From NCBI GenBank assembly GCA_910586805.1, contig CAJUJC010000043.1, positions 1-16,029 of the forward strand: 16,029 bases of DNA. The letters run 5' to 3'. The notes beneath the pieces are model-generated. The model worked only from the letters and a program-made list of their open reading frames with translations. It was not told the origin of the DNA and made no database searches. Positions 6,176-14,441 of the stretch are shown one piece after another. A program made the translations under genes and the position numbers. This stretch comes from an uncultured Erysipelotrichales bacterium (lineage in GTDB: Bacteria; Bacillota_I; Bacilli_A; Erysipelotrichales; Coprobacillaceae). Every line of letters starts with the position of its first letter. Position 1 is the stretch's first letter.

Positions 6176-8360
6176 ATTGTTTACATAATTTTAAAACTAT
6201 GATTGTCATATCATCATTTGTATCACCATGGGACGCTAAATGCATGAGTAATTGAGCAATTTCTTTAGGGTGATCATTATCTATTAAATATTCATTTTCT
6301 TTCAAAAACAATTCAAAATCTTGTGTAAAACCATCACTAATCATAATAACAATATCATTCTCTATGAGTTTTTCTTTTTCAGTTGATATAGTGAGTGGTG
6401 AAACAATTCCAATAGGGAGGGATTTGGATTTGATTTCTATCACTTGATGATTTCTTATGATGTAAGTTGGACAAGCTCCATATTTTAATAATGTTGCACT
6501 TCCTAACACAAGATTCACTTCTATCATATCTAATGTTGTGAACATATCATTTCTATTTTTTATTCTTAATAAGGCATTCACTGATTGTATAGTATCACTT
6601 AAAGAAATACCATTCATAATCAATTGTTTAATAACATCTAGTGTAAGTGTTGCATCATCACTTGCTTTTTGTCCTTGACCCATACCATCACTCAATGCAA
6701 AATAATGATTTTCATTCATCATAAACATTGTATAACTATCTCCGCAAGCTACTGGTTCTTTAGAACATTGTGAAACACCATACTGTAAAAAATATCTTGT
6801 TTGATGTTTTAACACAACATATGTATAGCCTAACTGATGCATTGGAATTTGTAATGTATGTAAATCTAAACTCTCATTTAAATACGTTTCTAAAATCGGA
6901 ATGAGTTCATTTTCAATTTCTTCTTTTGTTGTTTCATACAAACCTATCTCAAGATAGTAAATAGATTGAGTTTCATAATATTTTTTAAGATGTGTAATTT
7001 GAAAATGATAACCTTGCAAATGTTCATAAATATGCTTTTCTTCAATATGTCCAATTTGTAATTGTGTTGAAAAACGATTAAACACATCATTCAATAAAGA
7101 AAATTGCTGATATAGATCTTTTCTCATGGTTTGATATTCTTGTTGAATGCGATTGATTTTATTGTAGTCTTTTTGATACATTGCTAATGACTCAATATAT
7201 TGTTTTGGTTTTAAGCAATATTGATTAATAAAATGAAGATCATCTTTTGTATATTCTTCTTTTAAACCTTTGTTCATTAACTTTACCAAACGATTTGGTC
7301 CATATTGTTGATTAAAACATGTATGACAACTTGAGCAATCTTGACACATATCTTCATAAATATAACCAACATATTCTAATTTATGATTATGTGCAGGGGC
7401 CTGATTAAACAAAGAAGTCATTTGTTCAAAAAGATGACAAAAGGAATCAACTTGTTTTGTAATTTGTTGTTTTAAAGTCATTTCTTCATAAGAAGAAGAT
7501 AATACAAGTTTATGTGATGAAATAGGAATAAGCAAAAAAACAACAGCACTTATTGACACAATAATACCATGATACATATAAGAAAAATCCACAAAAAATG
7601 GTAGTGTTAAGTGTGCAAGCAAGTACAAACATACAATTGTCCATTTTGATTTTAAATTCACCATATAAAAGAAAAAAAGAGGTATTAAAAAAGATAAGAT
7701 ATCATCTTTATAGCCAACACTCATCAATAGCATAAACAAAGCTCCATAAAACAAAGAAGGAAGCAAATCATTTAAACATTTATGATAAATCATGACCAGT
7801 ATAAAAACACGTATCAAAATCATTGTTACTTCTCTTGAATAAGAAAGCAAACTCATCATACAAATAAGAACAACGATTGATAATGCTTTAATTCTTTCAT
7901 GGGTTAATAAATGTGTTTGATTATGTACAAAAAAAGGAGGAAGTTTGATAAAAATCATAATATTGACATACGTTAAAATCGTTAATAAAAGTGTGGTGAG
8001 TATTTCAATTTGATAATATGCATAAAACACTCCTGTTATTAACGTTAAGAAATAAGGGATATAACTTGCTTTCATAGAATGAAAGAACTGACAAAATTCT
8101 AAAACCACAAAACATATTCCACTAATATATAACACTTCAATCGGTGTGTTAAAACCTACTACTGCAATAATTGTTCCTATTGCATAACTCATAATCGCCT
8201 GATATCCACACATAAAACATAAATAAAAGAACGGAATTGTAAAAACAAGTGATGTTCCTTGTATAAGAACAAGAGAAAATAAAAAAGATATAAGACTTGT
8301 TAAAAAAATAAGTTGATACTTTAATTTATGCTCGTGTGTACGGCTAACCACTAATTCCAT
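6174..8360 (-). CDS. spoIIE: Stage II sporulation protein E (membrane PP2C phosphatase)
   Basis: SpoIIE sits at the polar septum and dephosphorylates SpoIIAA, which leads to sigma-F activation in the forespore. The N-terminal 280 residues or so are very hydrophobic and can form about ten membrane spans. A central cytoplasmic region follows, containing a Cys cluster C-x2-C-x2-C-x2-C (339, 342, 345, 348). The C-terminal PP2C domain has its metal-binding acidic residues at D541 (ACGDSY), D558 (SDGMGQG, 557-563), D611 (TTLDM), D675 (MISDGF) and D716/D717 (NDDMT). At 728 residues it is about 100 shorter than the 827-residue Bacillus protein, mainly in the middle. The ATG follows GAGGTGAGAG. It lies directly upstream of tilS, matching Bacillus except that the genes between them there are missing. 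Its presence indicates that the organism sporulates or descends from sporulators. Confidence 0.96.
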   Translation of the reverse strand: MELVVSRTHEHKLKYQLIFLTSLISFLFSLVLIQGTSLVFTIPFFYLCFMCGYQAIMSYAIGTIIAVVGFNTPIEVLYISGICFVVLEFCQFFHSMKASYIPYFLTLITGVFYAYYQIEILTTLLLTILTYVNIMIFIKLPPFFVHNQTHLLTHERIKALSIVVLICMMSLLSYSREVTMILIRVFILVMIYHKCLNDLLPSLFYGALFMLLMSVGYKDDILSFLIPLFFFYMVNLKSKWTIVCLYLLAHLTLPFFVDFSYMYHGIIVSISAVVFLLIPISSHKLVLSSSYEEMTLKQQITKQVDSFCHLFEQMTSLFNQAPAHNHKLEYVGYIYEDMCQDCSSCHTCFNQQYGPNRLVKLMNKGLKEEYTKDDLHFINQYCLKPKQYIESLAMYQKDYNKINRIQQEYQTMRKDLYQQFSLLNDVFNRFSTQLQIGHIEEKHIYEHLQGYHFQITHLKKYYETQSIYYLEIGLYETTKEEIENELIPILETYLNESLDLHTLQIPMHQLGYTYVVLKHQTRYFLQYGVSQCSKEPVACGDSYTMFMMNENHYFALSDGMGQGQKASDDATLTLDVIKQLIMNGISLSDTIQSVNALLRIKNRNDMFTTLDMIEVNLVLGSATLLKYGACPTYIIRNHQVIEIKSKSLPIGIVSPLTISTEKEKLIENDIVIMISDGFTQDFELFLKENEYLIDNDHPKEIAQLLMHLASHGDTNDDMTIIVLKLCKQ

Positions 8361-8377
8361 ACTCTCACCTCACAAGC

Positions 8378-8410
8378 ATTATAGCTTTATATAATTAAAT
8401 TATTTGTCAT
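8378..8410 (-). promoter_or_regulatory. spoIIE promoter with 21-base spacer (Spo0A-type)
   Basis: On the minus strand a perfect TATAAT (8378-8383) is preceded by ATGACA (8405-8410, five of six to TTGACA) at exactly 21 bases. Bacillus spoIIE is known to use a sigma-A promoter with a 21-base spacer that needs Spo0A. Further upstream, TGTCATA (8437-8443) matches the 0A box TGTCGAA at five of seven positions. TTTGTCAT (8403-8410) and ATGACAAA (8437-8444) also form an inverted repeat. The expected transcript start is about 10 bases before the ATG, so the ribosome site lies at the extreme 5' end. Confidence 0.6.
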
Positions 8411-8440
8411 TTTATATATCAAACATATTTTTTCATATGA

Positions 8441-8467
8441 CAAAAAAAGCGGGTTTATTCCCCGCTT
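8441..8467 (-). terminator. Rho-independent terminator at the end of the sensor kinase gene
   Basis: On the minus strand AAGCGGG (8467-8461), a 7-base loop, CCCGCTT (8453-8447) and a run of T form a GC-rich intrinsic terminator. The 5' arm encodes the last residues of the kinase and the TAA stop lies in the loop. It insulates spoIIE from the two-component operon. Confidence 0.9.
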
Positions 8468-10437
8468 CGATGTAATTCAAAATAAAACAAAACACCTCGC
8501 TCAGTATTTTCAACTCCATATTTTAATCTATGTAAATCTAAAACCGCTTTACATATAGCAAGCCCTAATCCTGTACCTTCTTCATTTCTTGCTCTATCAA
8601 CTTTATGGAATGTTAGCCAAACTTTAGCCAAATCTTCTTCAGGTATGTGAGAACCTTCATTTTCAACCGAAAATCTTTCATTGTTTAATGTAACATGAAT
8701 TGTTTTTCCTTCTTGGGTATATCGTAATGCATTGCTTAGAAGATTATCTATAACCATTTCTAATCTAAAACGATCTCCTTGAATAATAACTGAATCTAAA
8801 TTGAGATTTAATTTTATCTTTTTCTTTTGAATTAAATACATAAAAGAATCTAAAGTTTCATCTACAATTTCCAACAAATCAACTTCTTCTTGTTTCAAGA
8901 CAATATTACGAGACTCTAATTTAGAATACTCTAACATTGCTAAAACAAGTTCATTAATTTTTTTTGTTTCATTTTGAATAATTTGTATATATTCATTTCT
9001 CTTTTGTTCATCTTGTTCTAATTCAACAAGTTCACTAAATCCGTTAATAACACCTAATGGTGTCTTGATTTCATGAGTAAAGTTAGAAACGAACTCTTGC
9101 CTTAAATTTTCTAATTGTTTAACTTTTTCTACTTCTTTATACAAATTATTAATTGTTTTTTCTAACTCCTTACTCATTGTATCAATACTTCGTGACAAAT
9201 CTCCCAATTCATCTCGTCTTGATACATCTATTGGATAATCAAATTCTTTTCTTGCAATATGTTTTGCAGTTGTTTCTAAACGATGCACAGGCTTAATAAT
9301 CCAATATGCCACAGCCAAACATATACAAGCTATTAAAATAAGTGCTAGAAAATAAGTTGAAGAGTTATCGAGCATAAACTGTTGCATAGATGATGCAAAG
9401 AGATGATCGTACTCTTGTGTTACAATAAAATAACCTGTTATCGATTGTTTAATTTGGTCTTTTTCACTAAGTTTTTCTGTGGTTGCACCTGGAGTATCAT
9501 ATAAATTGTCATGATACAAAAAATTATAATGATTCCAATCTATCATTTTGACCATTACTGATGAATATGTTTTTCCATGATATCTATATGGTTTTAATAA
9601 ATAATAATCTGCATATGCTGTTGAAGCAAAGATATTCTCAGCTTTCGTATATTCATCAAAATGTTTTTGAATTTGTTGTTGTATTCCTTTAATAGCATTA
9701 CGATAATCAATCACTACTGTTTTTGAATTATCTGTAACTGAATGAGAATAATTTCCATGACTTAAAGATTGTGTATTATTACTAAAATAAATTTCTTTAT
9801 ATAAACTTGAGTAAAAACTCAAACGTCCACTCAATTTTTCAACTTTACCTTTAACATCACAAGTAATGACTTCATCATTATCTATTTTAACACTGGATAT
9901 TTTAATATGATTGTATTCATTTTGAGATGGATTAATAGGTTCTTCAAAAACAACAGAAAGTGTAGCATTTTTACTATTATCATTTTCAACAAAATACTCT
10001 TCTAACTTTTCTATATTTTCTTGTCCAATACTTTCTAAATTAATATAAACAGGCCAATCTTTATTTCCTTTAAATTGAGTTAATAACATACATAATGTTG
10101 TTGTATCATCTACTTCTCTTGATAGATTTAAAATCTTTCCATCAGGTGATACTAAACTTTTAATCAACTGATAATTACCACCTAAAGCAACATCATATAT
10201 TTGTTCAAACTCAGAAGATGAGAGATCATGAGTTTTAATTGTATTTAAATTAATATATTCTTTTGAAAAACTGTCAATCAAACGAACTGTTGATGCGGCA
10301 TCTGATTCAATTGTATTTTTTTTATAACGGTTAACCCCTAAACGTATTTCATTCCCTAGCACCAAAGCAAATGCCACAAAAATAATACTTGATATTTTTA
10401 ATACGAGGCTTAAACGTATTCTTCTATTCTTTAACAT
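8455..10437 (-). CDS. Membrane sensor histidine kinase (HAMP/HisKA/HATPase)
   Basis: The protein has a first membrane helix at about 12-30, a large extracytoplasmic domain of about 330 residues, a second helix at about 361-383, a HAMP linker (384-436) and then the kinase core. The phospho-acceptor is H456 in SNFTHEIKTPLG. The ATP-binding part shows the N box (NLLSNALRYT, 566-575), a G1 region (SVENEGSHIP) and the G2 box GTGLGLAIC (622-630). The sensor domain matches no ligand-binding family I recognise, so the signal is unknown. The gene overlaps the response regulator by 14 bases with the ATG at 10437. An in-frame TTG at 10440 is 7 bases after AGGA and is an equally possible start, so residue numbers here count from the TTG. 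It should phosphorylate the neighbouring regulator. The terminator lies over its stop codon. Confidence 0.93.
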   Translation of the reverse strand: MLKNRRIRLSLVLKISSIIFVAFALVLGNEIRLGVNRYKKNTIESDAASTVRLIDSFSKEYINLNTIKTHDLSSSEFEQIYDVALGGNYQLIKSLVSPDGKILNLSREVDDTTTLCMLLTQFKGNKDWPVYINLESIGQENIEKLEEYFVENDNSKNATLSVVFEEPINPSQNEYNHIKISSVKIDNDEVITCDVKGKVEKLSGRLSFYSSLYKEIYFSNNTQSLSHGNYSHSVTDNSKTVVIDYRNAIKGIQQQIQKHFDEYTKAENIFASTAYADYYLLKPYRYHGKTYSSVMVKMIDWNHYNFLYHDNLYDTPGATTEKLSEKDQIKQSITGYFIVTQEYDHLFASSMQQFMLDNSSTYFLALILIACICLAVAYWIIKPVHRLETTAKHIARKEFDYPIDVSRRDELGDLSRSIDTMSKELEKTINNLYKEVEKVKQLENLRQEFVSNFTHEIKTPLGVINGFSELVELEQDEQKRNEYIQIIQNETKKINELVLAMLEYSKLESRNIVLKQEEVDLLEIVDETLDSFMYLIQKKKIKLNLNLDSVIIQGDRFRLEMVIDNLLSNALRYTQEGKTIHVTLNNERFSVENEGSHIPEEDLAKVWLTFHKVDRARNEEGTGLGLAICKAVLDLHRLKYGVENTERGVLFYFELHRSGE

Positions 10438-11089
10438 CAAACTTATATCCTATCTTTACAACTGTTTGAATGTATGAAGATGCACCTAGTAATTTTTTTC
10501 TCAACTTTTTGACATATGTATCAACAATTCTTTGATCGCCATAATAATCATAACCCCAAACATAATCCAACAGTTGATCTCTTGACAAAATCTTTCTTTT
10601 ATTTTTCATAAAATAAACCAACAACATATATTCCTTATGTGAAAGTCTAATGAGTTGATGATCAACCATCACTTCATGAGTATTTTCATCTACACTAATG
10701 ATCCCTTCATTTAATGACATAAAATCATCTTCTTTTTTCACTCGTTTAAATAATGCTACACATTTTGCATATAACAGTGAAGGTGTAAATGGTTTAGAGA
10801 TAAAATCATCAGCCCCTAACTCATAACCTTTTAATTTATTTTCTTCTTCACTTAATGCACTGATAAATAAAATAGGAACCTCACTTTTTTGTCTTAATAA
10901 CTTACATACCTCATATCCATCAATACCAGGCATCATAATATCTAATAAAACAATATCGATAGTATCATCAAATAAAGATAACGCTTCATATCCATCAGTT
11001 GCTTCTACAACAGTTGATTTCATCTTTGAAAAATACTCAACAATAAACATTCTGATTAACTTTTCATCTTCAACGAGTAATACTTTCAT
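10424..11089 (-). CDS. OmpR/PhoB-family response regulator
   Basis: The receiver domain (1-115) has the acidic pocket E7/D8, the phosphorylation site D50 (VLLDIMMPG), the switch S77 (LFISALS) and the conserved K99 (SKPF). The C-terminal winged-helix domain (about 125-219) shows the usual features: LSHKEYMLLVYFM, LSRDQLLDYVWGY, RIVDTYVKKLRKKL and the TVVKIGYKF wing. It is therefore a DNA-binding transcription factor that recognises direct repeats. The ATG follows GGGGGTGG by 4 bases. The 3' end overlaps the kinase gene. Its own promoter carries a TTCATAT direct repeat with an 11-base period, suggesting autoregulation. TTCATA-N5-TTCATA agrees with the PhoP-type consensus TTHAYA-N5-TTHAYA, which hints at but does not show a phosphate-type regulator. 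Confidence 0.95.
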   Translation of the reverse strand: MKVLLVEDEKLIRMFIVEYFSKMKSTVVEATDGYEALSLFDDTIDIVLLDIMMPGIDGYEVCKLLRQKSEVPILFISALSEEENKLKGYELGADDFISKPFTPSLLYAKCVALFKRVKKEDDFMSLNEGIISVDENTHEVMVDHQLIRLSHKEYMLLVYFMKNKRKILSRDQLLDYVWGYDYYGDQRIVDTYVKKLRKKLLGASSYIQTVVKIGYKFDVKE

Positions 11090-11110
11090 TCAACCACCCC
11101 CATTGATATC

Positions 11111-11146
11111 ATTATATAACAAACATATGAAAAAGATATGAAAAAA
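11111..11146 (-). promoter_or_regulatory. Response-regulator promoter with direct-repeat operator
   Basis: On the minus strand two copies of TTCATAT (11142-11136 and 11131-11125) lie with an 11-base period. They are followed after 8 bases by a perfect TATAAT (11111-11116). No -35 box is evident; the repeats occupy that position. This is the layout of a promoter activated by an OmpR/PhoB-type regulator bound at the -35 region. Confidence 0.6.
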
Positions 11147-11167
11147 GATGATTTTTTCAAATCACCT
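11141..11167 (-). terminator. Rho-independent terminator after the prfA-prmC-GNAT operon
   Basis: On the minus strand AGGTGATTT (11167-11159), a GAAA tetraloop and AAATCATCT (11154-11146) form a 9-bp stem with one G-U pair, followed by TTTTT. The stem begins at the last base of the GNAT stop codon and ends just before the direct repeats of the response-regulator promoter. Confidence 0.75.
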
Positions 11168-11661
11168 CATAACTTCTTTAAAAATCCAATATCACCATAA
11201 AAATAAGACTTATCAAATTGAGTAAATCCTAAACGTTCCAACAAACGAATAGAACGTTGATTATTGTTATAAACATAACAAATCACTTTTTGAAACTCAT
11301 ATTTTTCTTTCATATATGTTAAAAATGCTTCAATCACTTCAGTAGCATAACCACATGACCAATATTCACTATCCAATGTATACCCTAAAGTGAATGTTTT
11401 TTCATTAATAATCTCTACAAACAAATCACCAATTTGTAAATCATTTTGTTTTAAAATAATCGCTACATGATAATCTGTTTTTACACGATGATGAGATTTA
11501 ACTAACATACATTGTTGAATACGTCTAAAAGCATCTTTTTGACTATAATGGTTCCACGATTGATATTTCGCAACTTCCTTTTTATTACGATATTCACTCA
11601 TACGAAAGGCATCACTTAATAACAAATCCCTTACATAAAGTCTTTGTGTTTCTAGAATCAT
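11167..11661 (-). CDS. GNAT-family N-acetyltransferase (RimJ/RimL-like)
   Basis: The 164 residues begin with ILETQRLYVRDL, the usual opening of RimJ/RimL-type protein or amino-group acetyltransferases. The acetyl-CoA site is the WSCGYATEVIEAF segment (a variant of W-G-x-G-Y-A-T-E), and the NNNQRSIRLLERLGF motif closes the fold. The substrate cannot be read from the sequence; ribosomal-protein or small-molecule amines are both typical. The start codon overlaps the prmC stop (ATGA), so it is translationally coupled to prmC. Being the last gene of a translation-factor operon makes a role in protein modification plausible, but that is inference. Confidence 0.88.
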   Translation of the reverse strand: MILETQRLYVRDLLLSDAFRMSEYRNKKEVAKYQSWNHYSQKDAFRRIQQCMLVKSHHRVKTDYHVAIILKQNDLQIGDLFVEIINEKTFTLGYTLDSEYWSCGYATEVIEAFLTYMKEKYEFQKVICYVYNNNQRSIRLLERLGFTQFDKSYFYGDIGFLKKL

Positions 11662-12521
11662 AGTTCTTCCTTTAAATGATAGTAGATAAATAACATACGA
11701 TCTTTTCCATTGATATCTTTTATAATTTCAAAAGGTGTATCAGGAAAATAATGTCTTATCGCTTCTTCCATTAACTCTCTTTGATCAAATCCCATTTCAA
11801 AAGCAAGTAACGCTCTTTCTTTAATGACTTTTTTAACATCAGCAAAAATCTTACGATAAAAATATAAACCATCATTTCCACCAAACAAGGCCACATGAGG
11901 CTCATTATCCTTAACAACACTTTCAATCTCTTGTCCACTAGGAATATATGGTGGATTAGAAACAAAAATATCAACATGAATATCATGATCTATTAATGGT
12001 TGTAACATATCCCCCTGATAAAATGTAACATTGGCATTTAAATCACTTGCATTTTGTTTTGCAACAACCAATGCCTCTTTGCTTATATCAGTTGCAGTTA
12101 CATTCAACTTTGGTTCTTCTAATGCTAAAGAAATAGCAATAGCTCCTGACCCTGTTCCAACATCACATAAGTTAATAGATTCATAATCTTCAAAATAATC
12201 ATCTATTTTATACAAAATGTTTTCTACTAGCTCCTCTGTTTCATAACGAGGTATTAACACATTTTCATTGACAGTAAAATCTCTTGAGAAAAATGTTTCT
12301 TTTCCTTTGATATATTGAATAGGTTCCCCTGCCATATACCTTTTCATTCCTAATTGAAATGCCTGATACAATTCTTCATCAACATCTTCATCCATCATCA
12401 AATATAATTGATGAGGTTCTTTGTTGGCTAAATGATAAAACAAAACCTTAGCAACATTACAATCTTTATCTTTTTCATCTAACATCGCTTCGCTTTGATG
12501 AATTAATTCTCTAACAGTCAT
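11658..12521 (-). CDS. prmC: Release factor glutamine methyltransferase PrmC
   Basis: PrmC methylates the glutamine of the GGQ motif in release factors, here probably the neighbouring PrfA, using S-adenosylmethionine. The N-terminal helical domain (to about 85) includes GEPIQYIKGKETFF (65-78). IPRYETEELVE (90-100), the SAM-binding motif DVGTGSGAIAI (120-130) and the catalytic NPPYI (189-193) follow. The length of 287 fits the family. Its ATG overlaps the last base of the prfA stop (TAATG) and its stop overlaps the next gene's ATG, so the three genes are read as a coupled unit. The prfA-prmC order is conserved widely in bacteria. Confidence 0.97.
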   Translation of the reverse strand: MTVRELIHQSEAMLDEKDKDCNVAKVLFYHLANKEPHQLYLMMDEDVDEELYQAFQLGMKRYMAGEPIQYIKGKETFFSRDFTVNENVLIPRYETEELVENILYKIDDYFEDYESINLCDVGTGSGAIAISLALEEPKLNVTATDISKEALVVAKQNASDLNANVTFYQGDMLQPLIDHDIHVDIFVSNPPYIPSGQEIESVVKDNEPHVALFGGNDGLYFYRKIFADVKKVIKERALLAFEMGFDQRELMEEAIRHYFPDTPFEIIKDINGKDRMLFIYYHLKEEL

Positions 12522-13597
12522 TATTCATTTTCTCCAGCAAGTTTTAATCTTTGATCCTCATTAATTAATGCTTCTATCACATCTTCTAATTTTCCTTCCA
12601 TAATACGATCTAACTGTTGTAAAGTTAAACCAATACGATGATCAGTCACACGATTTTGTGGATAGTTATATGTTCTGATTTTTTCACTTCTATCTCCACT
12701 ACCAATTTTATTACGTCTTTCACTACCTAATGCTTCTTCTTGTTCACGAAGTTTCATTTCATATAATTTTGTACGCATTGCACGCATTGCTTTATCTTTA
12801 TTATCATGTTGACTACGTCCATCTTGAGAAGTTGTTACAACACCAGTAGGAATATGTGTAATACGAACAGCTGAATCTGTTTTATTAATATGTTGTCCCC
12901 CTGCTCCTGAGGCACGATAAGTGTCAATTCTTAAATCTCCTGGATTTAATTCGAAGTCAACTTCTTCAGCTTCAGGCATAACAAGAACAGTCGCAGTAGA
13001 TGTATGCACACGTCCTTGTGTTTCTGTCTTAGGTACACGTTGTACACGATGTGAACCCGATTCAAACTTTAACTTAGAATAAGCCCCTTCTCCTTTAATC
13101 ATAAATGAAATTAAAGAATAACCACCAGCTTCACTGTCTTGGGCTTCCATGATTTCTATCTTCCATCCTTGAGATTCAGCATATTTAATATACATTCTAT
13201 ACAAATCTCCTGCAAAGATATTTCCTTCATCTCCACCAGCAGCACCACGAATTTCTACAATAACATTTTTATTATCATTAGGATCTTTTGGTATTAACTC
13301 TAAATGTAATTTTTCTTCAATAACAGGTTTCTTTTCTTCTAATTCACTCAATTCCATTTCAGCCATTTCTTTAATTTCAGGATCACTTTCCTTCATTAAT
13401 TCTTTAGCTTCTTCAATTCCTGTTAAAATTTTCTTATATTCTTGATACAATTGATAAGCAGCTTCCAAAGTTGATTGTTCTTTAGATGCTTCAGTCATTT
13501 TTTGAATATCATTTGCAATACTTGGATCCATTAAAATTTCATTCAATTCTTCATATCTTCTTGCGATTGTTTCCAATCTCTCCATCATATTATTCAT
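12521..13597 (-). CDS. prfA: Peptide chain release factor 1
   Basis: RF1 recognises UAA and UAG stop codons and triggers peptide release. The catalytic GGQ lies at 233-235 (SGAGGQHINK), where PrmC acts. The codon-reading tripeptide of the P-x-T type is PKT (189-191, in RVPKTETQG), which marks RF1 rather than RF2 (SPF). The 358 residues match the family. The N-terminal domain is a helical, E/K-rich bundle. The ATG lies 6 bases after GGAGGT. A good sigma-A promoter stands about 25 bases upstream. The gene heads the prfA-prmC-GNAT operon. In Bacillus tdk lies directly before it, but here three other genes have come between. Confidence 0.98.
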   Translation of the reverse strand: MNNMMERLETIARRYEELNEILMDPSIANDIQKMTEASKEQSTLEAAYQLYQEYKKILTGIEEAKELMKESDPEIKEMAEMELSELEEKKPVIEEKLHLELIPKDPNDNKNVIVEIRGAAGGDEGNIFAGDLYRMYIKYAESQGWKIEIMEAQDSEAGGYSLISFMIKGEGAYSKLKFESGSHRVQRVPKTETQGRVHTSTATVLVMPEAEEVDFELNPGDLRIDTYRASGAGGQHINKTDSAVRITHIPTGVVTTSQDGRSQHDNKDKAMRAMRTKLYEMKLREQEEALGSERRNKIGSGDRSEKIRTYNYPQNRVTDHRIGLTLQQLDRIMEGKLEDVIEALINEDQRLKLAGENE

Positions 13598-13620
13598 GTT
13601 TTTACCTCCAAACCGTTATC

Positions 13621-13649
13621 ATTATAATATAAACTTTAAAAATAATCAA
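13621..13649 (-). promoter_or_regulatory. prfA operon promoter
   Basis: On the minus strand TTGATT (13644-13649) and a perfect TATAAT (13621-13626) are separated by 17 bases, a standard sigma-A promoter. It lies back to back with the plus-strand promoter of the HAD gene, with about 31 bases between the two -35 boxes. Confidence 0.7.
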
Positions 13650-13680
13650 AATAATAATGCAATATCCCTTCTTTTTTCAA

Positions 13681-13709
13681 TTGACACATTTCTATACTTT
13701 TTTTATACT
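13681..13709 (+). promoter_or_regulatory. Promoter of the HAD gene
   Basis: A perfect TTGACA (13681-13686), a 17-base spacer and TATACT (13704-13709) form a near-consensus sigma-A promoter, the strongest in the window. The ATG at 13732 follows, with GGAGGTG as the ribosome site. Confidence 0.85.
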
Positions 13710-13731
13710 GTTGTTAGTGGAGGTGTAACAA

Positions 13732-14382
13732 ATGATAAAAGCAGTTATTTTCGATATGGATGGTTTAATGATAGATAGTGAAAGAGTGACTTATAATGGT
13801 TATAAAAAGGTTCTAGGTGATATGGGATTAGATATCACTGAAGAATTTTATACAACTTTACTAGGTAGAACTATTGAAACAGCAAAACAATTATTTGAAA
13901 ATGTTTATGGTAAAGATTTTCATTTAGATGATGTTATTCCTTTGGTTCATAAATATATGGCAGACTTATTTGATAATGAAGGTGTGCCTGTAAAAAAAGG
14001 ATTAGTTGATTTACTAAAGTATTTAAAAGACAATAATTATAAAACTGTTGTCGCAACTTCAAGTCAACGTAAACGTGTTGATCATATCTTGAATATTGCC
14101 AACATATCTCAATATTTTGACGATTCTATTTGTGGTGACGAAGTAGCTCATGGAAAACCAAATCCTGAAGTTTTCTTACGTGCTTGTGAAAAGGCAGGAG
14201 TGAGTCCTGAGGAAGCATTAGTTTTAGAGGATAGCGAAGCTGGTATTCAAGCAGCATATAGTGGAAAGATAAAGGTGATTTGTATTCCTGATATGAAATA
14301 TCCTGAAGAAGCATATGCTTCAAAAACAACAAAAATTCTTCCATCATTAGAAGAAGTTATTGATTATTTAAAAGAAAATTAA
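13732..14382 (+). CDS. HAD-superfamily hydrolase, beta-phosphoglucomutase-like
   Basis: The 216-residue protein is a subfamily IA HAD enzyme. Motif I is DMDGLMIDSE with nucleophile D8 and acid D10. Motif II is VATSS (about 107-111), motif III the lysine in HGKPNPEVF, and motif IV LEDSEAGIQAA. A helical cap lies between motif I and II. This pattern is shared by beta-phosphoglucomutases and by small sugar-phosphate or nucleotide phosphatases, so the substrate is undecided. The ATG follows GGAGGTG, and the gene has its own strong promoter, divergent from prfA. A weak hairpin separates it from the next gene, with which it may share a transcript. Confidence 0.92.
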   Translation: MIKAVIFDMDGLMIDSERVTYNGYKKVLGDMGLDITEEFYTTLLGRTIETAKQLFENVYGKDFHLDDVIPLVHKYMADLFDNEGVPVKKGLVDLLKYLKDNNYKTVVATSSQRKRVDHILNIANISQYFDDSICGDEVAHGKPNPEVFLRACEKAGVSPEEALVLEDSEAGIQAAYSGKIKVICIPDMKYPEEAYASKTTKILPSLEEVIDYLKEN

Positions 14383-14391
14383 GAAAAAATT

Positions 14392-14420
14392 AAAGATTTT
14401 GTTTGTGAAATCTTTTATAT
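14392..14420 (+). terminator. Weak A/T hairpin after the HAD gene
   Basis: AAAGATTT (14392-14399) and AAATCTTT (14408-14415) pair perfectly around an 8-base loop, followed by TATATTT. The stem has little GC and the T tract is broken, so termination is probably partial. No separate promoter is seen for the following gene, which favours read-through. Confidence 0.35.
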
Positions 14421-14441
14421 TTATTATAAAAGGTGGTTTAT

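Noticed and set aside
13596..13778. Plus-strand open frame across the prfA/HAD promoter region
   Set aside because: It spans both promoters and enters the HAD gene in another frame; the HAD ATG has the good ribosome site.
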